From Aquirufa lenticrescens (GTDB lineage Bacteria > Bacteroidota > Bacteroidia > Cytophagales > Spirosomataceae), in NCBI RefSeq assembly GCF_019916085.1, contig NZ_CP049834.1, forward strand, positions 148,501 to 212,500: a stretch of DNA of 64,000 bases. The letters run 5' to 3'. Under the pieces are notes generated by a model that was not told the origin of the DNA, made no database searches, and saw only the letters and a program-made list of their open reading frames with translations. The first letter of the stretch is position 1; each line of letters starts with the position of its first letter. This document shows, in pieces, positions 33,813 to 41,644 of this stretch. The translations under genes and the position numbers were made by a program.

Positions 33813-34551
33813 ATTTTTTTTCTTGTGGGTGATTTTAGGGGTACCGTTTTTGATGATGGGCCAAAGAAAATCAGCAACACCCCAGAAAAAAGAAACGCAA
33901 ACGCAATCTTCGTCTTGGGGATTTGGCGTTAATACGAATACCAACTCCGGAATTTTAGGTGGGTTTAGCTTCTTGAAAACCTTTAAGAATCGCTCATTTG
34001 TCAATCTTGACCTAACTAATACAAAAGATTACCGCGAGTTTGATTCCCCCTATTCATATAATGGGAAAAGCTTTGTGGAAGGAAAGTTGAACTATTTAAT
34101 AAACTTCAGGCCTGAATACGGACGCCAATGGAGCTTATTGAAACAAGCTAGCGATGGTGGAACGAGTTTAAATGGCCGAATCGCTACGGGACCCACAATT
34201 GGAATACAAAAGCCTTATTTTGTGGATATCGTATATACAGAAGCTGGAGGCAAAACCCTAACTACTTCAGTCCCAATGGCAAAAGCCTTAGACAACAGCT
34301 ATAATAAGTCTATTATCAGCGGAGAAGGAAGTATCTTTTCTGGCTTTTCAGAGGCCAAATTTATTCCCGGATGGCATCTAAAAACAGCTCTCGAGTTTAA
34401 ATTTGAGACCTTAAAACAAAATTACCTAGCTGTAGAAACTGGTTTTATTGTGGATTATTTTAGCCAACCCGTTGAAATTTTAAACCAAACGGCCCCTCGC
34501 TCTGTTTATACGACGGGTTATGTGACCTTTTTCTTTGGAAAAAGTAAATAA
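33805..34551 (+). CDS. Hypothetical outer membrane beta-barrel protein
   Basis: 248 aa with a signal peptide ([19 protein letters not shown]) and a Gln/Thr/Ser-rich linker. The rest alternates polar and hydrophobic residues ([31 protein letters not shown]) and ends in [10 protein letters not shown], as an eight- to ten-strand barrel would. I do not recognise a family with confidence. Overlaps ytxJ and lies eight bases before lipA, so the three form one transcript. Confidence 0.6.
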   Translation: MPRFFFLWVILGVPFLMMGQRKSATPQKKETQTQSSSWGFGVNTNTNSGILGGFSFLKTFKNRSFVNLDLTNTKDYREFDSPYSYNGKSFVEGKLNYLINFRPEYGRQWSLLKQASDGGTSLNGRIATGPTIGIQKPYFVDIVYTEAGGKTLTTSVPMAKALDNSYNKSIISGEGSIFSGFSEAKFIPGWHLKTALEFKFETLKQNYLAVETGFIVDYFSQPVEILNQTAPRSVYTTGYVTFFFGKSK

Positions 34552-34558
34552 AAAAAAG

Positions 34559-35428
34559 ATGATTGAATTACCTCAAGTAAGTCCAGCCGCTAATTCTCGC
34601 AAACCAGATTGGTTACGCGTTAAATTGCCTATTGGCGAAAAATATACGAACGTTCGCAAAATCGTAGACGAATACAAATTGCACACAATTTGCCAATCCG
34701 GCAATTGCCCTAACATGGGGGAATGCTGGGGCGAGGGCACAGCAACCTTCATGATTTTAGGAAATGTCTGCACGCGCTCTTGTACCTTCTGCGCCGTAGC
34801 AACCGGCCGTCCAAACGAATACGATGAAGACGAACCACGCCGCGTAGCAGATGCCATCAAATTGATGCAGGTAAAACACGCTGTAATCACATCGGTGAAC
34901 CGCGACGAATTGAAAGATAAAGGAGCAGAAATTTGGTACCAAACGGTTCGCGCTGTTAAAGAAACCACACCTGCCACGACCATCGAAACCTTGATTCCAG
35001 ACGTGAAAGCGAATTGGGATGCCTTGATTCGCATGATCGAAGGTGGACAAGAAGTCGTTTCTCACAACATGGAAACAGTAGAACGTTTGTACCGCTACGT
35101 TCGGCCACAAGCGAAATATGCGCGTAGTTTGGAGCAAATCAAGCGGACGAAAGAGTTTGGAAAACGCAATAAATCCGGCATTATGCTAGGTCTAGGCGAA
35201 ACCCAAGACGAAGTATTAAAAGCAATGGATGATTTAGTGGAGAACGGCTTGGATGTATTGACTTTAGGCCAATATTTACAGCCTACGAAAATGCACCATG
35301 AGGTCATCGAGTGGATCCACCCGGACACCTTCGCGATGTACAAGGAGGAAGGATTGAAACGCGGGCTTGCTTACGTAGAATCTGGAGCCTTAGTTCGTTC
35401 GAGTTATCACGCGGAAAAGCACATCTAG
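34559..35428 (+). CDS. lipA: Lipoyl synthase
   Basis: 289 aa from ATG 34559; a TTG at 34535 would overlap the preceding gene. Radical SAM cluster CTRSCTFC (CxxxCxxC) and the auxiliary cluster cysteines in [13 protein letters not shown], with the conserved end RSSYHAE whose serine binds the auxiliary cluster. It inserts two sulfurs into octanoyl groups on lipoate-dependent enzymes. Immediately upstream of the lycopene cyclase (three bases). Confidence 0.96.
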   Translation: MIELPQVSPAANSRKPDWLRVKLPIGEKYTNVRKIVDEYKLHTICQSGNCPNMGECWGEGTATFMILGNVCTRSCTFCAVATGRPNEYDEDEPRRVADAIKLMQVKHAVITSVNRDELKDKGAEIWYQTVRAVKETTPATTIETLIPDVKANWDALIRMIEGGQEVVSHNMETVERLYRYVRPQAKYARSLEQIKRTKEFGKRNKSGIMLGLGETQDEVLKAMDDLVENGLDVLTLGQYLQPTKMHHEVIEWIHPDTFAMYKEEGLKRGLAYVESGALVRSSYHAEKHI

Positions 35429-35431
35429 TTT

Positions 35432-36613
35432 ATGCAATTACCCGGCCCAGCCTATCGAGAATACGATTTCATCCTGGCGGGAGGGGGAATGGCCGGTTTA
35501 TCTTTTGCCTATTATGTAGGCCAAAGTAGTCTCAGCGACAAGCGAATTTTGATCATCGATCGGGGCGTTCGAAATGAACAAACGTTTTGTTATTGGTCGG
35601 ATGAGCCGTCGGAATTTGATGCCTTGGCGGAAAAATCCTGGGATTCTCTCTATTTCCACAGCGCGAGACCGTCCTCTTTAAAGATCGATATCGAGCCTTA
35701 TTCCTATCGGAAGATAAACGGTAATGCGTGGTTTTCACACTTAGAGACCGAACTCAGCAAACACTCAAACATTCACTACCTTCAGGCTGAAATTAAATCA
35801 ATCAGCTATCAGGGAATAGGATCTTGTGTTAATACTTCAGAAGGCTCCTTTTATGCCTCAGAAAAAATCATCGATAGCTTCAGCCCATTTCCTTGTGATA
35901 ATGCAAATCCCAAACACCTCAAGCAACATTTTTTAGGTTGGGTGGTCGAATGCAATTTTAATAACTTTGAAACGGATGCGGCTCATTTATTTGACTTCCG
36001 CGTAGCATTTGAGAAGGAATGTGAGTTTATGTACGTCTTACCCACAAGTCCCAGAAAAGCCTTATTTGAATACACTTTTTTCTCTGGTACCTTGCGCGAG
36101 CCTGATTATTACCGTGACAAAATCAAATCCTATCTTTTCGCTTATTATGGTCTAACTGAGGATGATTACCTATTGAAAGAGGAAGAAAGTGGTGTGATTC
36201 CCATGCGCAATAATCCGAATAAACCGGCCAATTTATATGAAAAACACCTTAAAATAGGTACAAGTGGTGGCTTCGTAAAATCCACAACCGGCTATAGTTT
36301 TTACCGAACCCAAAAATTCTGCAAAGACCTTGTAGCAATGCTTGAAAAAGGCCCATCTACCTCACTTGTTATTCCTGTTAATTCTTGGAAGATTTGGCTA
36401 GACGAAGTTTTCTTGCAAGTGCTGATCGATCAAAAAATAGCCGGTTCTAAAGTGTTTGAAAGCCTTTTTTACAATAACAAGCCTGGACTTCTTTTGAAGT
36501 TTTTACAAGAAGACACCTCCTGGAAGGAAGACCTTCGCTTGATGTGGTCTGTACCTACTTTACCTTTTGTAAAAGCAGCACTGAAAACTATTTACCGGTC
36601 AAAAATTAAATGA
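35432..36613 (+). CDS. crtY: Lycopene beta-cyclase family protein
   Basis: 393 aa. FAD/NAD fold at the start (YDFILAGGGMAGLSFAYYV) and the aromatic active-site segment NEQTFCYWSDEP typical of CrtY-type cyclases, with MRNNPNKPANLY and IGTSGGFVKSTTGYSF toward the middle. It closes the ends of lycopene to make beta-carotene, the precursor of coloured carotenoids in this group. Other crt genes are not in the window. Shares an operon with lipA. Confidence 0.87.
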   Translation: MQLPGPAYREYDFILAGGGMAGLSFAYYVGQSSLSDKRILIIDRGVRNEQTFCYWSDEPSEFDALAEKSWDSLYFHSARPSSLKIDIEPYSYRKINGNAWFSHLETELSKHSNIHYLQAEIKSISYQGIGSCVNTSEGSFYASEKIIDSFSPFPCDNANPKHLKQHFLGWVVECNFNNFETDAAHLFDFRVAFEKECEFMYVLPTSPRKALFEYTFFSGTLREPDYYRDKIKSYLFAYYGLTEDDYLLKEEESGVIPMRNNPNKPANLYEKHLKIGTSGGFVKSTTGYSFYRTQKFCKDLVAMLEKGPSTSLVIPVNSWKIWLDEVFLQVLIDQKIAGSKVFESLFYNNKPGLLLKFLQEDTSWKEDLRLMWSVPTLPFVKAALKTIYRSKIK

Positions 36614-36620
36614 ATGGAAC

Positions 36621-36651
36621 TTGCGGGTTCCTTGGAATAATCGTATTTTTG
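36621..36651 (+). promoter_or_regulatory. metK promoter
   Basis: TTG at 36621-36623, 20 bases, then TATTTTTG at 36644-36651: a full Bacteroidota -33/-7 pair. The metK start is 37 bases further. Confidence 0.7.
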
Positions 36652-36687
36652 CCCTGATTTTAATCTCAAAACAAATAATATTCGCCC

Positions 36688-37944
36688 ATGGCTTATCTAT
36701 TCACCTCTGAGTCGGTTTCTGAAGGACACCCAGATAAAGTAGCTGATCAAATCTCTGATGCGTTAATTGACCATTTTATGGCCTTTGACCCCACTTCTAA
36801 AGTAGCTTGCGAAACGCTTGTAACCACAGGTCAAGTCGTTTTAGCTGGAGAGGTGAACACAACTACGTATTTAGACGTGCAAGCCATTACACGTGAAGTG
36901 ATTCGCAAGATTGGCTATACGAAGTCAGAATATATGTTTGAGGCAAATTCTTGCGGGATTTTATCTGCGATTCACGAGCAATCAGCGGATATCAACCAAG
37001 GAGTGGATCGCAAGAACCCAGAAGAGCAAGGTGCAGGTGACCAAGGAATGATGTTCGGTTTCGCTACAAAGGAGACTGACAACTTCATGCCTTTGGCCTT
37101 AGATTTAGCTCACAAAATCTTACAAGAACTTTCCGCTATCAGAAATAACGAGCCCTCGTTAATTGGATACCTTCGTCCTGATGCAAAATCTCAGGTAACG
37201 ATCGAATACAGTGATAATCACGTACCTCAACGCATCGACACAATCGTTGTTTCTACTCAGCACGATGATTTCGCGTCAGAAGCAGAGATGTTAGCGAAAA
37301 TCAACAAGGACATCGTAGAAATCGTTATCCCTCGCGTTAAGGCTAAATTAAAGCCAGAATTGCAAGCCTTATTCAACGATGCGATCACTTATCACATTAA
37401 CCCAACAGGTAAATTTGTGATCGGTGGTCCACACGGAGATACGGGTTTAACAGGTCGTAAGATCATCGTAGATACGTACGGAGGAAAAGGTGCACACGGT
37501 GGTGGTGCCTTCTCTGGTAAGGATCCTTCCAAAGTAGACCGTTCAGCTGCCTATGCAACACGTCATATCGCGAAAAACTTAGTTGCTTCTGGTTTATGTG
37601 ACCAAGTATTGGTACAAGTTTCTTACGCGATCGGTGTAGCTAAACCTTGCGGTTTATTCATCGATACGTATGGTACTGCCAAAGTAGACATGACAGACGG
37701 CGAAATCGCCCGTAAAGTAGAAGCTATCTTCGATATGCGTCCTTACTTTATCGAGCAACGCTTGAAATTACGTAACCCAATCTATTCTGAGACGGCAGCT
37801 TATGGACACATGGGACGTAAGAACGAGATCGTTACGAAACACTTCACTGGTCCTAACGGCCAAAAAGTAAGCAAAGAAGTGGAATTATTCACTTGGGAAA
37901 AATTAGACTACGTAGATGCAGTTAAGTCTGCTTTCGGAATCTAA
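36688..37944 (+). CDS. metK: S-adenosylmethionine synthetase
   Basis: 418 aa. Signature motifs [17 protein letters not shown] at the start, [12 protein letters not shown] in the middle and [19 protein letters not shown] near residue 270. Makes SAM from methionine and ATP. Slightly longer than E. coli MetK because of a Bacteroidota insertion near residue 190. Own promoter and strong terminator, so monocistronic. No SAM riboswitch fold is visible in the 75-base leader. Confidence 0.97.
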   Translation: MAYLFTSESVSEGHPDKVADQISDALIDHFMAFDPTSKVACETLVTTGQVVLAGEVNTTTYLDVQAITREVIRKIGYTKSEYMFEANSCGILSAIHEQSADINQGVDRKNPEEQGAGDQGMMFGFATKETDNFMPLALDLAHKILQELSAIRNNEPSLIGYLRPDAKSQVTIEYSDNHVPQRIDTIVVSTQHDDFASEAEMLAKINKDIVEIVIPRVKAKLKPELQALFNDAITYHINPTGKFVIGGPHGDTGLTGRKIIVDTYGGKGAHGGGAFSGKDPSKVDRSAAYATRHIAKNLVASGLCDQVLVQVSYAIGVAKPCGLFIDTYGTAKVDMTDGEIARKVEAIFDMRPYFIEQRLKLRNPIYSETAAYGHMGRKNEIVTKHFTGPNGQKVSKEVELFTWEKLDYVDAVKSAFGI

Positions 37945-37962
37945 TCTGAATTACTTTGATAT

Positions 37963-37993
37963 GAAAAAAGGCGACCTTCGGTCGCCTTTTTTA
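37963..37993. terminator. Intrinsic terminator after metK
   Basis: Stem AAAAGGCGACC with a TTCG loop and GGTCGCCTTTT, then T-rich. It also faces the convergent raiA/hpf gene. Confidence 0.92.
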
Positions 37994-38005
37994 TTGCATT
38001 TTTTT

Positions 38006-38347
38006 TTAAAATTCCTCGCTCTCTAAATCTTCTGCTCGAAGCGCCTTTACGGAATTGTTTTTCGATTTAAATCGCTTAATCTGTTCTGCGATGGCATTCA
38101 ACGCTAAGTCCAATGCCTCTTCAAATGATTTCGCTGTTTCTTTGACAAATAACACTGCCCCGGGGACCGTGATCTTAATTTCTAACATTTTCTCCTTTAC
38201 CTTTCCTAGACTTGTCGCCACTTTCAGGAACACCTCACCTCCGGTTATTCGGTCATAAAAGGTATCTAACTTGTTTAACTTTTCTTGAATGCTTTCTACC
38301 AATTTGCGGTCCGCAGTAAAGTGGATCGCGTGAACTTGCACTTTCAT
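38006..38347 (-). CDS. Ribosome hibernation factor, HPF/RaiA family (short form)
   Basis: 113 aa from ATG 38347 (MKVQVHAIHFTADRKL); a longer frame to 38392 adds an unlikely tail. The conserved core is KLVESIQEKLNKLDTFYD and LEIKITVPGAVLFVKE, with alternating beta and helix segments. It binds the 30S subunit and stabilises resting ribosomes under stress. Ends convergent with metK. Confidence 0.88.
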   Translation of the reverse strand: MKVQVHAIHFTADRKLVESIQEKLNKLDTFYDRITGGEVFLKVATSLGKVKEKMLEIKITVPGAVLFVKETAKSFEEALDLALNAIAEQIKRFKSKNNSVKALRAEDLESEEF

Positions 38348-38437
38348 AAGCTTAAAATTTAATGGTGAAACACGCTTTGGGAATCTTAGCAAAGCTGACA
38401 GAAAAAAGAACGTTTTAGATTCGTTATAAACGTATTG

Positions 38438-38507
38438 TATTTTTGAAAGGATGTCAAGTTTTTAACAGAATTTATTTGGGCGGAGCCCAAATAAATTCTG
38501 TTAAAAA
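38438..38507 (+). other. Promoter-like element followed by a perfect 23-bp hairpin
   Basis: TATTTTTG (38438-38445) fits the -7 consensus, with a weak TTTTAG at the -33 distance. Fourteen bases on lies a perfect 23-bp inverted repeat, 38459-38481 and 38485-38507, with a GGA loop. The hairpin abuts repeat locus 10. A short structured RNA is possible; a strong terminator or inverted-repeat scar is the alternative. The 360-base gap 38348-38707 holds nothing else but repeats. Confidence 0.5.
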
Positions 38508-38728
38508 AGTCGCAGCTTCGCTGCCTAGTCGCCTGAGGCTTAGTCGCAACTGTGTCGCTTAGTCAGTAGACACTAGTCAGTAATCAGTAAATGAGGCCGG
38601 AGGCCGCACCACTATACTCATCGCCGCAGGCGATTCCATCTTTATTCTTTATGCTCTATGCTTTAAAAACCATCGCCCAGGCGATTCCACCATTCACCAT
38701 CCCTACTTTAAGCTTTATACTTTAAACG
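38508..38728 (-). repeat. Composite heptamer and hairpin repeat, locus 10
   Basis: Read on the minus strand from the VRR-NUC gene: AAAG words that encode its last residues, GGTGAAT words, hairpin ATCGCC-TGG-GCGAT (one mismatch arm), more AAAG words, ATCGCC-TGC-GGCGAT, GCGGCCTCCGGCC, TACTGA-type words, then GACTAA-linked hairpins GCAGC-GAA-GCTGC and GCCTC-A-GGC. Same word order as loci 1 and 3 with extra hairpins inserted. Confidence 0.88.
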
Positions 38729-40318
38729 TACCAACCTCACCTTCACCCCATTCCTTCTCATAAAATCGTGCCAAAAATGCTGAATAGCGGATAAATGATC
38801 ATTCGGAGACTTCACTTCGACAAAGGCAAATTCATCGCCTTTTTGGATAAATAAATCAGGGAAGCCCTTGACATGTGTACCTAAATGTTCCCATAAGTAT
38901 TGAGATATTGCTGCTAACCCATCTGGAGGCATCACTTGCAAAAACCGCTCCATCAGTTCAAAATCGAGAGAATACCAATCAACCAAAGGATTCATGGCGC
39001 CTTGATTTGCCTCAGCACGAGAGCGCAAAAGTGAAAGAAGCGTAGAACGATCTTCTAATAAATGCAAAGGCAATTCCCCCGCAAAACTCTCCTTTCCATA
39101 ATGACTCGGAGCCCATTGAAAAGGATGATGAAAGCCTTCTTTACGATCTGCAAAAATCAAATCCCAGGCGAAAAGACCGAGGAAATTACGCCAAATCTGG
39201 TTCTCGGTAAAAGCTGCATAATAGCCCTCCGCTTGAAAATGGGCCACCACTCCTGCTTCTACTTGACCGATGTATTCCGGTGAAATTTCAATTAATTCAG
39301 CCTGCTTTAGCGAGGCAGTCACTTGCTTGATGGATTTTTTAGAGGCTTGTTTGGCCAAAAAGTCTTCAAAAAAATGAATCTCCGTAGGCGAAACACACAC
39401 TTCTAATCCCACCCGAGCCCATGCAATGGCTTCGTCTAACTCCCCCATTTTCTGCAAAACACGAACTCGACGCTCTAGCGAGGCACCTGTTAAGGAAACC
39501 TCATATACTTCCAAAGCCTCTAAATAGGCTTTTTCACGCTCTAACAAACGACCTAAAGCATAACAGGTCTTTTCAAATGCCCTAATAGATGGCTCTAACA
39601 AAGAAGAAGCCAAAGGCAACATATGCACTCGCCAGGAAGCTAATATCTCGTCAGCACTAACGGTGGTCGTATAAAACCATTCTCTCCACATCGAAATAGC
39701 CCATTTTTGTTCTGCCTCTTCCCTGGTCTGAAAATAGGGCTTTAAATCCTCCTCTTGCACTTCCACGAAGGCACGGTACCCTAAATCACGCACCACGAAG
39801 TCAGTTAGATCACGAGATCGTGTCCCAAAAATCAAAAACTGAATGAATGCAAACACCTCCACTCTCGCAGGAGCTACCACGCCAGAAGAAAACGCTACTA
39901 TTAAATCAGCCGATGAAACGAGTGCCGCAGCCTCTTCTTTTGAGGCTGAAGCGGGGATTTTGATGCCTTGTTTTTTGGCCAAAGCAACACATTCCTGCTT
40001 AGTAAATATCGATTCTACTCCATCCGAAACATCGGAGAGAAAACCAGATGTGCGCAAAACTCGCAGAGGAGTCGCTAATTCCCCTATTTCAGGATAGTTT
40101 AATTTCTCGATCCGAAAACAAACCGAACGACGCGATGCTAACCGCAAATAAAGGCATTGCGCTGCAAATGTGAGATCAGAAAAATCCTTTAAAAATACTA
40201 TTTCCTTTTCCTTTAAAAGGGGCAAATAATGCCGGTCGATATAGCGTAGAATATAGCTAAAATGATCCCAATAATAGGTTGCAGACAATTCTATCTCATT
40301 TTTTCGATCATTCGGCAT
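38708..40318 (-). CDS. FAN1-like VRR-NUC nuclease
   Basis: 536 aa. The last 60 residues form a VRR-NUC domain with the PD-(D/E)xK residues Asp488 (GFPDLFI), Glu501 and Lys503 (FVEVKSP) and Gln513 (SAIQHFW). The N-terminal part (IEKLNYPEIGELATPLRVL) and helical repeats in the middle match FAN1, a 5' flap and interstrand-crosslink nuclease. All four catalytic residues are present. The last residues (about LKYKA) and stop are encoded by AAAG-type repeat words. Divergent from pgk. Confidence 0.85.
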   Translation of the reverse strand: MPNDRKNEIELSATYYWDHFSYILRYIDRHYLPLLKEKEIVFLKDFSDLTFAAQCLYLRLASRRSVCFRIEKLNYPEIGELATPLRVLRTSGFLSDVSDGVESIFTKQECVALAKKQGIKIPASASKEEAAALVSSADLIVAFSSGVVAPARVEVFAFIQFLIFGTRSRDLTDFVVRDLGYRAFVEVQEEDLKPYFQTREEAEQKWAISMWREWFYTTTVSADEILASWRVHMLPLASSLLEPSIRAFEKTCYALGRLLEREKAYLEALEVYEVSLTGASLERRVRVLQKMGELDEAIAWARVGLEVCVSPTEIHFFEDFLAKQASKKSIKQVTASLKQAELIEISPEYIGQVEAGVVAHFQAEGYYAAFTENQIWRNFLGLFAWDLIFADRKEGFHHPFQWAPSHYGKESFAGELPLHLLEDRSTLLSLLRSRAEANQGAMNPLVDWYSLDFELMERFLQVMPPDGLAAISQYLWEHLGTHVKGFPDLFIQKGDEFAFVEVKSPNDHLSAIQHFWHDFMRRNGVKVRLVRLKYKA

Positions 40319-40325
40319 TATTGTT

Positions 40326-40333
40326 TATCTTTG
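40326..40333 (+). promoter_or_regulatory. -7 element upstream of pgk
   Basis: TATCTTTG fits TAnnTTTG, 50 bases before the pgk start and eight bases beyond the divergent nuclease start. Confidence 0.6.
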
Positions 40334-40382
40334 TCTACCTTTTTAGGGGAATATCTTTTTATTCATAAATCAAAACAAAAAT

Positions 40383-41573
40383 ATGCAAACTGTTGCTAAT
40401 TTCAATTTTGCTGGTAAAAAAGCGCTAGTACGTGTTGATTTCAACGTTCCATTGAATGAGCGTTTCGAAATTACAGATGATACCCGAATCAAGGCGACAA
40501 TTCCTACGATTCAAAAGATTTTGAAAGACGGTGGATCGGTTGTGTTAATGTCTCACCTAGGTCGTCCGAAGGATGGTCCTACCGAAAAATATTCGTTGAA
40601 ACACCTAGTGACGCCTTTGTCATTGGTTTTTGGCGTGAAAGTAAAGTTTGCCTCTGATTGTATCTCAGATGAGGCTGTTGAATTAGCGAACGGTTTACAA
40701 TCAGGTGAAATCTTGCTTCTAGAAAACCTTCGTTTTTACAAAGAAGAAGAAAAAGGAGATGTTGATTTTGCGCAAAAACTAGCTCGTTTAGGTAATGTTT
40801 GGGTAAATGACGCATTTGGAACGGCTCACCGTGCACACGCTTCTACCGCTGTCATCGGACAATTCTTCACTGATAAAGTGAGTGGATACGTCATGCAGGC
40901 GGAATTAGATAACGCACAAAAGATCCTTGAATACTCGGAACGTCCGTTTACGGCGATCATGGGTGGATCGAAAATCTCGGATAAAATCTTGATCATCGAA
41001 CGTCTGTTGGACAAAGTAGATAACTTGATTATCGGTGGAGGAATGACTTATACGTTTTCTCTAGCTGAAGGTGGAAAGATCGGTAAATCGATCTGTGAGC
41101 CAGATAAAGTAGAATTAGCGAAACAATTGATCGAAAAAGCGAAAGCGAAAGGTGTGAACTTAATTATGCCTTTAGACAACGTTTGTGCAGATGATTTCAA
41201 TAACAACGCAAACCGTCAAACGGTAGAACGCGGTGAGATTCCTGATGGTTGGGAAGGTTTAGACATCGGACCTAAGTCGATTGCTTTATTCCAGGAAACA
41301 ATCGCGAAATCAAAAACAATCCTTTGGAACGGCCCAATGGGCGTATTTGAATTCTCAAACTTCGCAATCGGAACTAACGCCATTGCGGATGCTGTCGTGA
41401 AAGCAACAGAAGAAAACGGAGCGTTCTCACTTATTGGAGGTGGCGATTCAGCTTCAGCAGTCAATAACGCAGGTTACGGAGATCGCGTTAGCTACGTTTC
41501 GACTGGTGGAGGTGCTTTATTAGAATATATGGAAGGTAAAACATTACCAGGTGTAGCTGCATTAGAAGCTTAG
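40383..41573 (+). CDS. pgk: Phosphoglycerate kinase
   Basis: 396 aa. N-terminal [14 protein letters not shown] and [10 protein letters not shown], the middle [13 protein letters not shown], and the ATP-site [10 protein letters not shown] near residue 355. Cytoplasmic glycolytic enzyme making ATP and 3-phosphoglycerate. Own promoter and terminator. Codon use is more biased toward A/T-ending optimal codons than the neighbours, as expected for a highly expressed gene. Confidence 0.97.
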   Translation: MQTVANFNFAGKKALVRVDFNVPLNERFEITDDTRIKATIPTIQKILKDGGSVVLMSHLGRPKDGPTEKYSLKHLVTPLSLVFGVKVKFASDCISDEAVELANGLQSGEILLLENLRFYKEEEKGDVDFAQKLARLGNVWVNDAFGTAHRAHASTAVIGQFFTDKVSGYVMQAELDNAQKILEYSERPFTAIMGGSKISDKILIIERLLDKVDNLIIGGGMTYTFSLAEGGKIGKSICEPDKVELAKQLIEKAKAKGVNLIMPLDNVCADDFNNNANRQTVERGEIPDGWEGLDIGPKSIALFQETIAKSKTILWNGPMGVFEFSNFAIGTNAIADAVVKATEENGAFSLIGGGDSASAVNNAGYGDRVSYVSTGGGALLEYMEGKTLPGVAALEA

Positions 41574-41602
41574 AAAATACCGGAATTTCAGATAAAATTG
41601 CA

Positions 41603-41633
41603 GAAGGCGAGGAAACATTCCTCGCCTTTTTGT
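41603..41633 (+). terminator. Intrinsic terminator after pgk
   Basis: 11-bp stem AAGGCGAGGAA (41604-41614) with TTCCTCGCCTT (41618-41628), loop ACA, then T-rich. It ends 12 bases before the murF-alr start. Confidence 0.92.
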
Positions 41634-41644
41634 ATTTTAGATGT

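Noticed and set aside
34573..35034. Open frame on the minus strand within lipA
   Set aside because: It is a shadow of the highly conserved lipA gene, with no family resemblance.
36613..36687. SAM riboswitch upstream of metK
   Set aside because: The 75-base leader is filled by a -33/-7 promoter and is too short for a SAM-I or SAM-II aptamer; no conserved core is visible.
38459..38507. Terminal inverted repeats of an insertion sequence
   Set aside because: The two arms are separated by only three bases, so no transposase or cargo lies between them, and no target duplication is seen.
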